Of a stretch of DNA of 64,000 bases, positions 43,726 to 52,105 are shown piece after piece. This DNA comes from JBGSUZ01 sp964404895. Lineage in GTDB: Bacteria; Bacillota; Clostridia; Peptostreptococcales; Acidaminobacteraceae. The notes under the pieces were generated by a model. It saw only the letters and a program-made list of their open reading frames with translations, did no database searches and had not been told where the DNA came from. Every line of letters begins with the position of its first letter. The stretch's first letter is position 1. A program made the translations under genes and the position numbers. Location: positions 1 through 64,000 of the forward strand of contig CAYOLV010000007.1 in the NCBI GenBank assembly GCA_964404895.1. The letters are read 5' to 3'.

Positions 43726-44232
43726 CTATTCTTCAGTGAGAACGTAGCCGTTGAGCTCAACTGTTGCTTTATTAATTGTGATATCTTCAACAGGTCTGTC
43801 CATACGATCCACTTCAACTGTTGCGATTTTATCAATGACTTCTAAGCCTTCGATTGTTTTACCAAACGCCGCATAATGACCGTCAAGATGTGGTGAGTTT
43901 TGGTGCATCAAGAAGAACTGGCTGCTAGCTGAGTTAGGGTTTTGTGCTCTCGCCATAGAAATGACCCCTTTAGTGTGAACTAAATCATTAGCGATACCAT
44001 TTTTGGTAAATTCGCCTTTGATATTTGTACCACTGCCACCAGTGCCTGTACCTTGCGGGCAGCCACCTTGGATCATGAAACCTTCAATGACACGGTGGAA
44101 AATTAGGCCGTCATAAAAACCTTTGCTCACTAAATTGACAAAATTGCTGACTGTGATCGGAGCGATCTCAGGATATAATTCAACTTTGATAGTGCCAAGA
44201 CTAGTCTCGAATGTAATAACTGGGTTTTGCAT
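43726..44232 (-). CDS. Peptidyl-prolyl cis-trans isomerase, cyclophilin type
   Basis: 168 residues, cytosolic. Cyclophilin landmarks: FVNLVSKGFYDGLIFHRVIEGFMIQGG (catalytic Arg in FHR), GVISMARAQNPNSASSQFFL, and HLDGHYAAFGKTIEG. ATG 44232 is chosen because GGAGGTG lies 7 nt upstream; the longer frame starts inside that site. Monocistronic. Confidence 0.95.
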   Translation of the reverse strand: MQNPVITFETSLGTIKVELYPEIAPITVSNFVNLVSKGFYDGLIFHRVIEGFMIQGGCPQGTGTGGSGTNIKGEFTKNGIANDLVHTKGVISMARAQNPNSASSQFFLMHQNSPHLDGHYAAFGKTIEGLEVIDKIATVEVDRMDRPVEDITINKATVELNGYVLTEE

Positions 44233-44324
44233 ACTATACACCTCCATATAAACTATATTTATTATATAGGTTTAATAAGGCGTACACAAATGATTTTTTT
44301 AAAATCTGGTTAGCTGTTGACCGC

Positions 44325-46103
44325 CTAATATTTGAATCTAGAAATTTCTTTTTCTAACTTCTCGGCCATTTCACTTAAGGTAAGGGTTCTTAACTGCATA
44401 TCCTTAACCATTTGCTTCTGGTCGTCCATTGTAGCGGAAACCTCTTCTGCGGCGGCGGCACTTTCTTCGGTAACAGCTGAAATATTCTGAACAGAGAACA
44501 TGACAGAGTCCTTCGAAGAATTAATGGCGTTTACACGACCAATAATGTCATTTAAATTCTCAAATGTGTCCACAAGGGCAGCATCTATGGTGTCAAAGGC
44601 TTCTTTAGCGGTATGGACATTGACTGCAGCAGCGGAGACAGAGTGTATAGAGGTTGTCATGTTTGATTTTGTGGAATTAATCTCGTCCACAATCTCAGCA
44701 ATGATATTCTCTATCATATGAGTAGAAGTAGACGTTTGTTCAGCCAGTTTTCTGATTTCATCTGCCACAACTGCAAATCCACGACCGTGCTCACCAGCTC
44801 TGGCAGCTTCAATAGAAGCGTTCAGCGCTAAAAGGTTTGTCTGTTCTGCAATGGATTGGATGGTGTTGACAATGGAACTGATTTCAGAAGATTTGTCTGA
44901 AAGGCGAATAACGTTATTTTCTAATTCTCCTGTAATTTTTTCAACTTTTTCAAACTCTGTATTTAGAGAACGCACTTGACCTGAACCGTGACGACTTTTT
45001 TCGTTTGCGATTTTTGTCAGTTCTTGCAAATTGCTTGAGTTTTCAACGGTTTTTTCGATTTCTAATGAAAGATGATGAAGCTTTTCTGTACTTTCCTGTG
45101 CGTCTTCAGCTTGACTTTGCGCGCCTTGCGCCGTTTCACTTACTGCTGAAGCCACGGCTATAATACTGTCGCTGACGGAGTTGGAAATATGGGTCAGGTG
45201 GTGACTGGCTTCGGAAAGAGAGAGAGAATCGTCATGGAGCATTTTGACCAGATTCCTCAAATTTTCTCGTAAATCGGCTACGGCATGAGCCATAATGCCC
45301 GTTTCATCTTTGTATTTATAAATACTGCTAAAACTGTCATCGAAGGTGACGTCTAAAGCAGCGGTTTGATTGATCAACTTAGTGATTTTTACAATAGGCT
45401 TACTGATGGAAGCGCTGGTAACAAAAGCAGCTGCTATACCTGCAACGGCAATAAAGGCTGAAATCAGTAGTGTAAGTAAAATTTTAGAGCGAAGTTGGTT
45501 CATAGCTTCTTCAGAAGCGATTGCGATGGACTTATCAATATCATCGATGTAATTGCCTGTTCCGATAATCCATCCAAAATCTGAATCCAACTGGACATAA
45601 GCACGTTTTGGAAGGGCTTCAGTTTCTCCTTTTTTAGGATAATAATACTCTGAAAAACCAAAACCGTCTTTCTTCGCCAACTCAATAAACTCCTGAATAA
45701 TCATCTTGCCATTGGCATCTTTTAAGTCAATTCTACTGGTACCTTCGATGGCTTGATCGCCTAAGAGTACGATGGTCATCCCATCAAGACCGTATACGAA
45801 GAAATACCCTCCTTCACCATATGTAGCATTACGAATGATATCTGCACCAATAATCTTGGCTTCCTCCATGGTAATTAGGCCTGCGGTGACTTGATTTTTT
45901 ACACCCTTGAGCTGAGTTGTGACGGACTCAGTGGCTGATTTGATTGTTTCGTCATAGCTCGAGAGCATTTCGGTTTTTAAGATTGCCATTTGGTTGACGT
46001 TGGATGAATAGAGCTGCCATGCGCTAAAACCACCAATAACGATGGCTGTTGCAAGAATACACAGTGTGGTCAATAGAATGATCTTAGTTTTGATATGTTT
46101 CAT
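44325..46103 (-). CDS. Methyl-accepting chemotaxis protein with single Cache domain
   Basis: 592 residues. A membrane span at 8-28, an extracytoplasmic sCache_2-like domain (GEGGYFFVYGLDGMTIVL ... GWIIGTGNYIDDID, about 75-195), a second span near 210-230, HAMP (SKPIVKITKLINQTAALD), and a long coiled-coil signalling domain with the tip LLALNASIEAARAGEHGRGFAVV. Such domains often bind small carboxylates, but the ligand is unknown. ATG 46103 is used since GGAGGG lies 6 nt before it and the earlier ATG touches the site. Monocistronic. Confidence 0.93.
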   Translation of the reverse strand: MKHIKTKIILLTTLCILATAIVIGGFSAWQLYSSNVNQMAILKTEMLSSYDETIKSATESVTTQLKGVKNQVTAGLITMEEAKIIGADIIRNATYGEGGYFFVYGLDGMTIVLLGDQAIEGTSRIDLKDANGKMIIQEFIELAKKDGFGFSEYYYPKKGETEALPKRAYVQLDSDFGWIIGTGNYIDDIDKSIAIASEEAMNQLRSKILLTLLISAFIAVAGIAAAFVTSASISKPIVKITKLINQTAALDVTFDDSFSSIYKYKDETGIMAHAVADLRENLRNLVKMLHDDSLSLSEASHHLTHISNSVSDSIIAVASAVSETAQGAQSQAEDAQESTEKLHHLSLEIEKTVENSSNLQELTKIANEKSRHGSGQVRSLNTEFEKVEKITGELENNVIRLSDKSSEISSIVNTIQSIAEQTNLLALNASIEAARAGEHGRGFAVVADEIRKLAEQTSTSTHMIENIIAEIVDEINSTKSNMTTSIHSVSAAAVNVHTAKEAFDTIDAALVDTFENLNDIIGRVNAINSSKDSVMFSVQNISAVTEESAAAAEEVSATMDDQKQMVKDMQLRTLTLSEMAEKLEKEISRFKY

Positions 46104-46153
46104 ATACATCCCTCCATATGGCAGATATTTACCCTAAAAATGACAAAGTAATT

Positions 46154-46181
46154 AAAAAAAGCACAGTCGAGACTGTGCTTT
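46154..46181 (-). terminator. Terminator of the aldolase gene
   Basis: Perfect stem AAGCACAGTC/GACTGTGCTT (minus strand) followed by a T run (the A tract at 46154-46160 on plus). Confidence 0.85.
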
Positions 46182-46187
46182 AGTAAA

Positions 46188-47114
46188 CTATTTTTTATTA
46201 CAGCCTAGAACGTTGACTAATTTGTGTTTTACCATACGCTTAATGGCATCACGGCCAACACCGAGGTATTTTCTAGGGTCAAATTCAGCTGGATTTTCGG
46301 CTAAGTATTTACGAATTTCGCCTGTCATAGCAAGGCGAAGGTCTGTATCGATATTGATTTTACAAACGCCCATAGTGCCTGCTTTTCTAAGCATTTCTTC
46401 TGGAACGCCTTTAGCTCCTGGAATGCTGCCGCCGAACTCGTTACACATGTCTACAAATTCTTGAACAACGCTGGAAGCGCCGTGGAGTACAATTGGGAAG
46501 TTTGGAAGCAAGTTGGAGATTTTTTCTAATCTTTCAAAATCTAATTTGGCTTCCCCTTTGAATTTGTAAGCGCCGTGTGAAGTACCAATGGCAATGGCAA
46601 GAGAGTCAACCCCAGTGCGTTTTACAAAGTCTACGGCTTGATCAGGGTCAGTATATGTAGCATCTTCTGCTTTAACGTTGACTTCGTCTTCAACGCCAGC
46701 CAATTTACCTAGTTCTGCTTCTACTACAACGCCTCTGGCGTGAGCGTACTCAACCACTTGTTTGGTAACGGCAATGTTTTCTTCATAAGGCAGGTGAGAA
46801 CCGTCAAACATGACAGATGTGAAACCGTCGTCGATACATTGCTTACAAATTTCGAAAGTATCGCCGTGGTCGAGGTGAAGGCAAATATCCACGCCAGAGT
46901 CGATGATGGCTGCTTCTACCAGTTTTTTGAGGTAGGCTGGTTTAGCGTATTTTCTAGCCCCAGCGGAAACTTGAAGGATTAATGGTGCGTCCACTTCTTT
47001 TGCTGCGTCAACGATACCTTGAACGATTTCCATATTGTTGACGTTGAATGCACCAACTGCATAGCCGCCTTTGTAAGCGTCTTCAAACATTTTTTTGGAT
47101 GTAACGAGTGCCAT
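46188..47114 (-). CDS. fba: Fructose-1,6-bisphosphate aldolase, class II
   Basis: Zinc enzyme splitting fructose-1,6-bisphosphate in glycolysis. 308 residues. Metal-binding HLDHGDTFEICKQCID, AELGKLAGVEDE, GTSHGAYKF and VLHGASSV are all in place, and the end GVGRDAIKRMVKHKL is typical. AGGAGG precedes the ATG. It has its own promoter region with repeated GTGAC elements. Confidence 0.95.
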   Translation of the reverse strand: MALVTSKKMFEDAYKGGYAVGAFNVNNMEIVQGIVDAAKEVDAPLILQVSAGARKYAKPAYLKKLVEAAIIDSGVDICLHLDHGDTFEICKQCIDDGFTSVMFDGSHLPYEENIAVTKQVVEYAHARGVVVEAELGKLAGVEDEVNVKAEDATYTDPDQAVDFVKRTGVDSLAIAIGTSHGAYKFKGEAKLDFERLEKISNLLPNFPIVLHGASSVVQEFVDMCNEFGGSIPGAKGVPEEMLRKAGTMGVCKINIDTDLRLAMTGEIRKYLAENPAEFDPRKYLGVGRDAIKRMVKHKLVNVLGCNKK

Positions 47115-47157
47115 TTGAATTCCTCCTCATATTTGAAAATTGAATTAAGTGAGTCTT

Positions 47158-47215
47158 AACGTGACGGTTTTGTCACGTTGAGCGTGACATAAAACGTCCC
47201 ACTAAGTCTATTATA
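47158..47215 (-). promoter_or_regulatory. fba promoter region with GTGAC/GTCAC operator repeats
   Basis: A TATAAT (minus strand, 47215-47210) is the likely -10. Downstream of it lies a perfect inverted repeat, AACGTGAC (47158-47165) and GTCACGTT (47172-47179) with a 6-bp spacer, plus a third half site AGCGTGAC (47181-47188) and a degenerate partner near 47195-47202. There is no T tract, so this looks like a repressor site below the promoter. The regulator is unknown. Confidence 0.55.
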
Positions 47216-47352
47216 AAGTTTTTCCAAGTAATTGTTACCCCTAAAAACAGATTTACGGACATATTTCCTTAGGAGAAATAGAAAAAAGCCTATCCCTATG
47301 GTAAGATAAGACGGTAAAAAGATTTTAATGACCAGGAAATGGATGTGAAAAA

Positions 47353-48672
47353 ATGAAACTGCCTGAAGCCTTTTTAGATAGAATGAAAACCCTTTTAGGT
47401 GAGGAGTTAGAAGCTTTCCTAAACAGTTATGAAGATCCTCGTTTTTATGGGCTGAGGGTGAATACTTTGAAAATTTCTGTTGAGGACTTTCTCAAAATCA
47501 GCCCCTTTAAGCTGACGCCTATTCCATGGACGAGAGACGGCTTCTATTATGACCCAGAAGACAAACCTACAAGACACCCGCATTACTTTGCAGGACTATA
47601 CTATATACAGGAGCCTTCAGCGATGGCGCCAGTGAATGTTTTGGAGCCAAAGGAGACAGACAACGTGCTAGACATGTGCGCCTGTCCTGGGGGCAAGAGT
47701 GTGCAGATAGCCTCATACCTTCACAATAAGGGACTTTTGGTTTCAAACGATATCAGTACCTCTCGCATTAAGGCACTGGTGAAGAATTTAGAAATGATGG
47801 GCGTGACCAATGTCCTTATTCTCAATACCACTGAAGACGTGATTGGAGAGAAATTTGAAGGCTTCTTTGACAAACTCTTAATTGATGCCCCTTGTTCAGG
47901 GGAAGGCATGTTTAGAAAAGAACCGAAAATGGTCGCTGAATGGGATGAAGACTACACCAAACAGTTTAGAACCATGCAAAACAGCATTTTGGAAAATATT
48001 CATGGCACCCTTAAACCAGAAGGTGAGTTGGTCTATTCCACCTGTACCTTTTCAGCCCTTGAAAATGAAGACTGTCTCAACGACTTTTTAGGAAGTCACC
48101 AAGATTACCGTCAAGTGGCAATTGATCCTAATCGATTTGAGTTTACAACAAAAGAAGGCTACGGCAGACTTTGGCCTCACAGACTAAAGGGCGAAGGTCA
48201 CTTTGTGGCAAAACTCAGACGTGAAAAAGGAGAAACGCCTACTTACAAAACTTTAAAAAACAATGAGCCACCAGAATACTTCAAGGCGTTTATGCTGGAA
48301 AATTTGGCAATGCCTCTTGAAGGTCATTTTGAAGAACTCAACGGCAAACTTTACCTAAGACCTCTCTATGACTTGCCTCTAAAAGGGGTGCGAGTCGTTC
48401 GCTATGGGTGGTTGTTAGGGGAATGGGACGGCAAGAAATTTAGCCCTTCACAAGCTTTTGTCATGGGACTGAGAGCTTCGGACATGAAGCGGGTGGTGAA
48501 TTTTAGCCAAGACCAAATTGAAGCCGTCAAATATTTAAAAGGGGAGACCCTCCATGCAGATGGAGAAGATGGTCTTTCCATGGTCACCGTAGATGGGTAT
48601 CCTCTGGGGTGGGCAAAAATGAACAAAGGAACTCTTAAAAATATGTATCAAGCAGCTTGGAGGCTAGTATAA
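47353..48672 (+). CDS. RNA (cytosine-C5-)-methyltransferase, RsmF/RsmB family
   Basis: 439 residues. SAM motif DMCACPGGKSVQIASYL, DAPCSGEGMFRKEP with the releasing Cys, and the catalytic Cys in VYSTCTFSALENE are the NOL1/NOP2/Sun set. The C-terminal 130 residues look like the PUA-like domain of RsmF-type rRNA enzymes. The ribosome site is weak. The stop overlaps the pseudouridine synthase start (TAATG), giving an RNA-modification pair. Confidence 0.9.
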   Translation: MKLPEAFLDRMKTLLGEELEAFLNSYEDPRFYGLRVNTLKISVEDFLKISPFKLTPIPWTRDGFYYDPEDKPTRHPHYFAGLYYIQEPSAMAPVNVLEPKETDNVLDMCACPGGKSVQIASYLHNKGLLVSNDISTSRIKALVKNLEMMGVTNVLILNTTEDVIGEKFEGFFDKLLIDAPCSGEGMFRKEPKMVAEWDEDYTKQFRTMQNSILENIHGTLKPEGELVYSTCTFSALENEDCLNDFLGSHQDYRQVAIDPNRFEFTTKEGYGRLWPHRLKGEGHFVAKLRREKGETPTYKTLKNNEPPEYFKAFMLENLAMPLEGHFEELNGKLYLRPLYDLPLKGVRVVRYGWLLGEWDGKKFSPSQAFVMGLRASDMKRVVNFSQDQIEAVKYLKGETLHADGEDGLSMVTVDGYPLGWAKMNKGTLKNMYQAAWRLV

Positions 48673-49394
48673 TGGCAAGAAAAATGAGATTAGATAAAAT
48701 GTTGTGCCATATGGGGATCGCCTCGAGAAGAGAACTTAAAGACCTCATTCGGGCAGCTACTGTAAAAATTGACGGGGAAAGAGCCCGCTCAGGCAGTGAA
48801 CAAGTGGACATAGACACCCAAGTGGTGACCTTTAGGAATGTTGAAGTGGTTTATAAAGAACATGTCTACTTAATGCTGAATAAACCTGCAGGCTATTTGT
48901 CGGCAACTGAAGATGGCAGAGGAGAAACCGTCATCGACTTAATTGGTCCTGACTATAACTTCTTTGAACTTTTCCCAGTTGGACGACTAGACAAAGATAC
49001 GGAGGGACTTTTAGTCCTGACTAATGACGGCAAGGCAGCACATGACCTTCTGTCGCCAAAGAAACACGTGCCGAAGACTTATTACGCCGATATTCTAGGA
49101 AAGGTCACTGAAGCCGATGGTGAACGTTTTAAAGAGGGCGTTTTGCTGGACGACTATAAGACTATGCCAGCAGACCTAGTGATTTTGGAAAGCAACGAGG
49201 AAACTTCTAAAATAATGCTCACTATTTATGAAGGTAAATACCATCAGGTGAAGCGTATGTTTGAGAGCGTTGGGAAAAAAGTGACCTATTTGAAAAGGGT
49301 GCAAATGGGTCAACTGAAGTTGGATGAGGCGTTACCTCTTGGTCATTACCGAGAGTTGACAGATAAAGAGTTAGAAGCCTTACAAACTAAGTAG
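48672..49394 (+). CDS. Pseudouridine synthase, RsuA family
   Basis: 240 residues. An N-terminal S4 RNA-binding domain (RLDKMLCHMGIASRRELKDLI) and a catalytic domain with VGRLDKDTEGLLVLTNDG, whose Asp is the nucleophile. Closest in type to RsuA (16S rRNA) or RluB/E/F. ATG 48672 overlaps the previous stop; GGAGG lies 9 nt upstream inside that gene. Confidence 0.93.
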   Translation: MARKMRLDKMLCHMGIASRRELKDLIRAATVKIDGERARSGSEQVDIDTQVVTFRNVEVVYKEHVYLMLNKPAGYLSATEDGRGETVIDLIGPDYNFFELFPVGRLDKDTEGLLVLTNDGKAAHDLLSPKKHVPKTYYADILGKVTEADGERFKEGVLLDDYKTMPADLVILESNEETSKIMLTIYEGKYHQVKRMFESVGKKVTYLKRVQMGQLKLDEALPLGHYRELTDKELEALQTK

Positions 49395-49426
49395 GGTTAA
49401 AAAAACACATTAGGGGTGTGGTTAAA

Positions 49427-50656
49427 ATGGAAATGAAACAACTAGAGAAGTACGCAAGACTTTTGGTGCGTTCTGGACTTAATGTTCAGGAAAATCAAAT
49501 TTTAATGGTCAATTGTCCTGTGGAATGTGCTTATTTTGCAAGGGTGATTGTGAAAGAAGCTTACGCAGTGGGCGCAAGAAAAGTAGTCATGAACTGGAGA
49601 GATGACCTCATTACAAGAGAGACTTTTCTTCACGCCAACGACGAAATTTTTGACGAATTCCCAGAATGGCAAAAAAGCTTCTACAACGATCATGCAGATC
49701 AAGGAACGGCATTCCTCAGCATTTCGGCGTCAGACCCAGAAGTATTTAAAGATGTTGACCCTAAGCGTATGGCAAGACAAAATAAAGCTTCTAGCTTAGC
49801 CTTGGTTCACTACAGATCACGTACCATGTCAAACTGCAATGCGTGGTGTGTCGCTTCTATTCCAACTGAGTCTTGGGCTGTAAAAGTCTTCCCAGGCATT
49901 CCAACAGAGGAAGCTATGGACAAACTTTGGGACGCCATCTTTAAATCCGTCAGAGTGGATGCTGAAGACCCTGTAGCGGCTTGGGATGAACACAAAGCCA
50001 ACTTGCTCAGAAGAATTGATATTCTCAATCAACACAACTTTAAATCTTTAAAATATAAAAACAGCATTGGTACTGACTTCAACGTGGCTTTGGTTGAAAA
50101 CCACATCTGGCTCGGCGGTTCTGAATTTACCCCAGAAAAAGTGGAGTTCATTGCCAATATGCCAACGGAAGAAATCTTTACAGCACCTGCTATGAAAGGT
50201 TCTTACGGTAAAGTAGTCAGCTCAATGCCACTTAACTACAACGGCAACTTGATTGACAATTTCAGCCTGACTTTTGAAGACGGCAAAATAGTGGACTTTA
50301 CAGCAGAAAAGGGTTATGACGTTTTGAAGGGTCTTCTCGACACAGACGAAGGTGCTCGTTATATAGGCGAAGTGGCTTTGGTGCCTTACGACTCACCAAT
50401 TTCTAACCTTAAAATTCTTTTCTTTAACACTTTATACGATGAAAACGCTTCATGCCATTTCGCTTTTGGAAAGGCATACCCTGTCAACGTAGAAGGCGGC
50501 AAGGATGCAAGCCCTGAAGAACTTAAAAAACTTGGAATCAACGATTCTTTGACTCATGTTGACTTTATGATTGGAACTTCGGATCTCAGCATTGTTGGGG
50601 TTAAAGCAGACGGTTCAGAAGTGACTGTCTTTGAGAATGGGAATTTTGTGTTTTAA
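49427..50656 (+). CDS. Aminopeptidase, M29 family (AmpS/PepS-like)
   Basis: 409 residues. Matches the thermophilic/AmpS aminopeptidase family: QLEKYARLLVRSGLNVQENQ at the start, IWLGGSEFTPE, NMPTEEIFTAPA (metal Glu), and C-terminal SHVxFMIGTSDL-type HVDFMIGTSDLSI. It removes N-terminal residues from peptides using two metal ions. ATG 49427 is chosen for AGGGGTG 8 nt upstream; GTG 49418 overlaps that site. Confidence 0.93.
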   Translation: MEMKQLEKYARLLVRSGLNVQENQILMVNCPVECAYFARVIVKEAYAVGARKVVMNWRDDLITRETFLHANDEIFDEFPEWQKSFYNDHADQGTAFLSISASDPEVFKDVDPKRMARQNKASSLALVHYRSRTMSNCNAWCVASIPTESWAVKVFPGIPTEEAMDKLWDAIFKSVRVDAEDPVAAWDEHKANLLRRIDILNQHNFKSLKYKNSIGTDFNVALVENHIWLGGSEFTPEKVEFIANMPTEEIFTAPAMKGSYGKVVSSMPLNYNGNLIDNFSLTFEDGKIVDFTAEKGYDVLKGLLDTDEGARYIGEVALVPYDSPISNLKILFFNTLYDENASCHFAFGKAYPVNVEGGKDASPEELKKLGINDSLTHVDFMIGTSDLSIVGVKADGSEVTVFENGNFVF

Positions 50657-50670
50657 GATGAATGGATAAA

Positions 50671-50724
50671 AAAAGAGCACCTTCTCGTCAGAAGTATTAT
50701 TTCTGGGAGAGGGTGCTTCTTTAG
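50671..50724 (+). terminator. Terminator between convergent genes
   Basis: AAGAGCACC..TTCTC pairing with GAGAG..GGTGCTTCTT around a loop that has its own small stem (CAGAA/TTCTG). T residues on both sides suggest use from both directions. Confidence 0.75.
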
Positions 50725-50750
50725 TTTAGAGTCAGTTTTTAGGTTTTCTT

Positions 50751-51812
50751 TTAATTTTCAATCAAATAAACGCCATCTGCTGTGATTTCTATTTCGTCGT
50801 AGATTTCGCCTGCATCGTCAATTCGTTGAATAATACCCTCTTCGGTAATATTTAGAGTGACGTAACTTTCGAAATAATCTAAAGGCTTATAAGTACCGGT
50901 TTCGCTGCCTGTGTTATAAAAAACTTCCACGTAAGGGTTGGCAGTATCGGAATAATAGTAAACAAGTAATTCACTGTAACCATCATTGGTGAGATCGGTA
51001 AAGACAAATTCAATATACGAGGTATCCATTAAAGTACCATCCTCATTGAAAAAGCCTAGCTTTTCAGTGGATTTCATAAAGTTTGAGTTTGAAAATAGAT
51101 AGGTGATCCCCTCTTTAAAATTGAGCTTTAAATAAGGGATAGCGCTGGCATCCAGACCGTAAGAGAATGTTGTGGTATTGCCTAACACCACATTTTCAAT
51201 CTCCCCAATAGAGACAGAGCCTTTTTTAAATAACTCATTGCTGAGTTTAAAGTGATCTGCAGGGAGTGCTGTGGTGATGTTACTCTCGAAAAGAATTTCT
51301 TCGGCGGCTACAGTGGTTTCGGTACCCAGGGTGTCTTTTGTTTTTTCACCGCTGAGGGACTCAATCCACTGACTTACATTTGGATCTTCTGCAATAGAGT
51401 CTAAAATCTTGCTGAAAGAAGGTAGAATACCAACAACAAGAGCTATTATAATAGCAATCGCTTTAAAGTTCTTTTTCTTGTCGCCTTCAATTTTTGGTAA
51501 ACGACCTATAAAAGGTTTAGCCTCGCCATATTTTGAAGAGGTATCTCTGAAACGTTTGGCATCTGCAGCTTTTGTTTCTACATCGGCGGCTCTTGTTTTC
51601 GCTTCAATAGACGCCGTCTGTGACTCAAGGGTATGATACTTTTCATCTGCCACATGAGGCGCAGGGCTTGAAAGATTGGCCTTTCGTTCAGAGCTAGTGG
51701 GCGTGTTGATATATTGTCGATTTTTATTCAAAGTGCCATTTCTTTTTGCTTCCATGTAATCTTCATACGAAGGATAATTTTCAGAATCCCAACGATCTCT
51801 AAATAAACCCAT
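50751..51812 (-). CDS. Single-pass membrane protein of unknown function
   Basis: 353 residues. A hydrophilic N-terminal region of about 115 residues (charged, Ala/Lys-rich, probably disordered and cytosolic), one membrane span near 117-137 (AIAIIIALVVGILPSF), then an exported part of about 215 residues rich in beta strands, with YIEFVFTDLTNDGYSELLVYYYS, an integrin-like/VCBS-type Asp-rich loop. GGAGG precedes the ATG. No close family recognised. It stands between convergent M29 and divergent tRNA-Ala. Confidence 0.6.
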   Translation of the reverse strand: MGLFRDRWDSENYPSYEDYMEAKRNGTLNKNRQYINTPTSSERKANLSSPAPHVADEKYHTLESQTASIEAKTRAADVETKAADAKRFRDTSSKYGEAKPFIGRLPKIEGDKKKNFKAIAIIIALVVGILPSFSKILDSIAEDPNVSQWIESLSGEKTKDTLGTETTVAAEEILFESNITTALPADHFKLSNELFKKGSVSIGEIENVVLGNTTTFSYGLDASAIPYLKLNFKEGITYLFSNSNFMKSTEKLGFFNEDGTLMDTSYIEFVFTDLTNDGYSELLVYYYSDTANPYVEVFYNTGSETGTYKPLDYFESYVTLNITEEGIIQRIDDAGEIYDEIEITADGVYLIEN

Positions 51813-51911
51813 TTTGACCTCCTTTAAAACTGTCTGATCATTCTTACATTATATCATTGTATTTGGAATCTTCATATGCTACGATAAAACAGTAACATAA
51901 ATTAAAGATAT

Positions 51912-51987
51912 GGGGATGTAGCTCAGCTGGGAGAGTACTAGACTGGCAGTCTAGGTGTCGAGGGTTCGAGTCCCTTCATCTCCACCA
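51912..51987 (+). tRNA. tRNA-Ala(GGC)
   Basis: Complete 76-nt tRNA with acceptor GGGGATG/CATCTCC that includes the alanine identity pair G3-T70. Anticodon loop CTGGCAG gives GGC; CCA is encoded. It is single, with its own terminator. Confidence 0.95.
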
Positions 51988-51988
51988 A

Positions 51989-52026
51989 TAAAAAGAATTC
52001 GTAAGCAATTACGAATTCTTTTTTTA
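51989..52026 (+). terminator. Terminator of tRNA-Ala
   Basis: Perfect 14-bp stem AAAAGAATTCGTAA/TTACGAATTCTTTT with loop GCAA and a long T run. Confidence 0.9.
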
Positions 52027-52105
52027 GCGTTAATCTCCACTTAACACAGCAGCAACCTGAAATTAACCTCAAACCGTTAAAATGAAGAAAAACGGAGGAA
52101 GTCTT

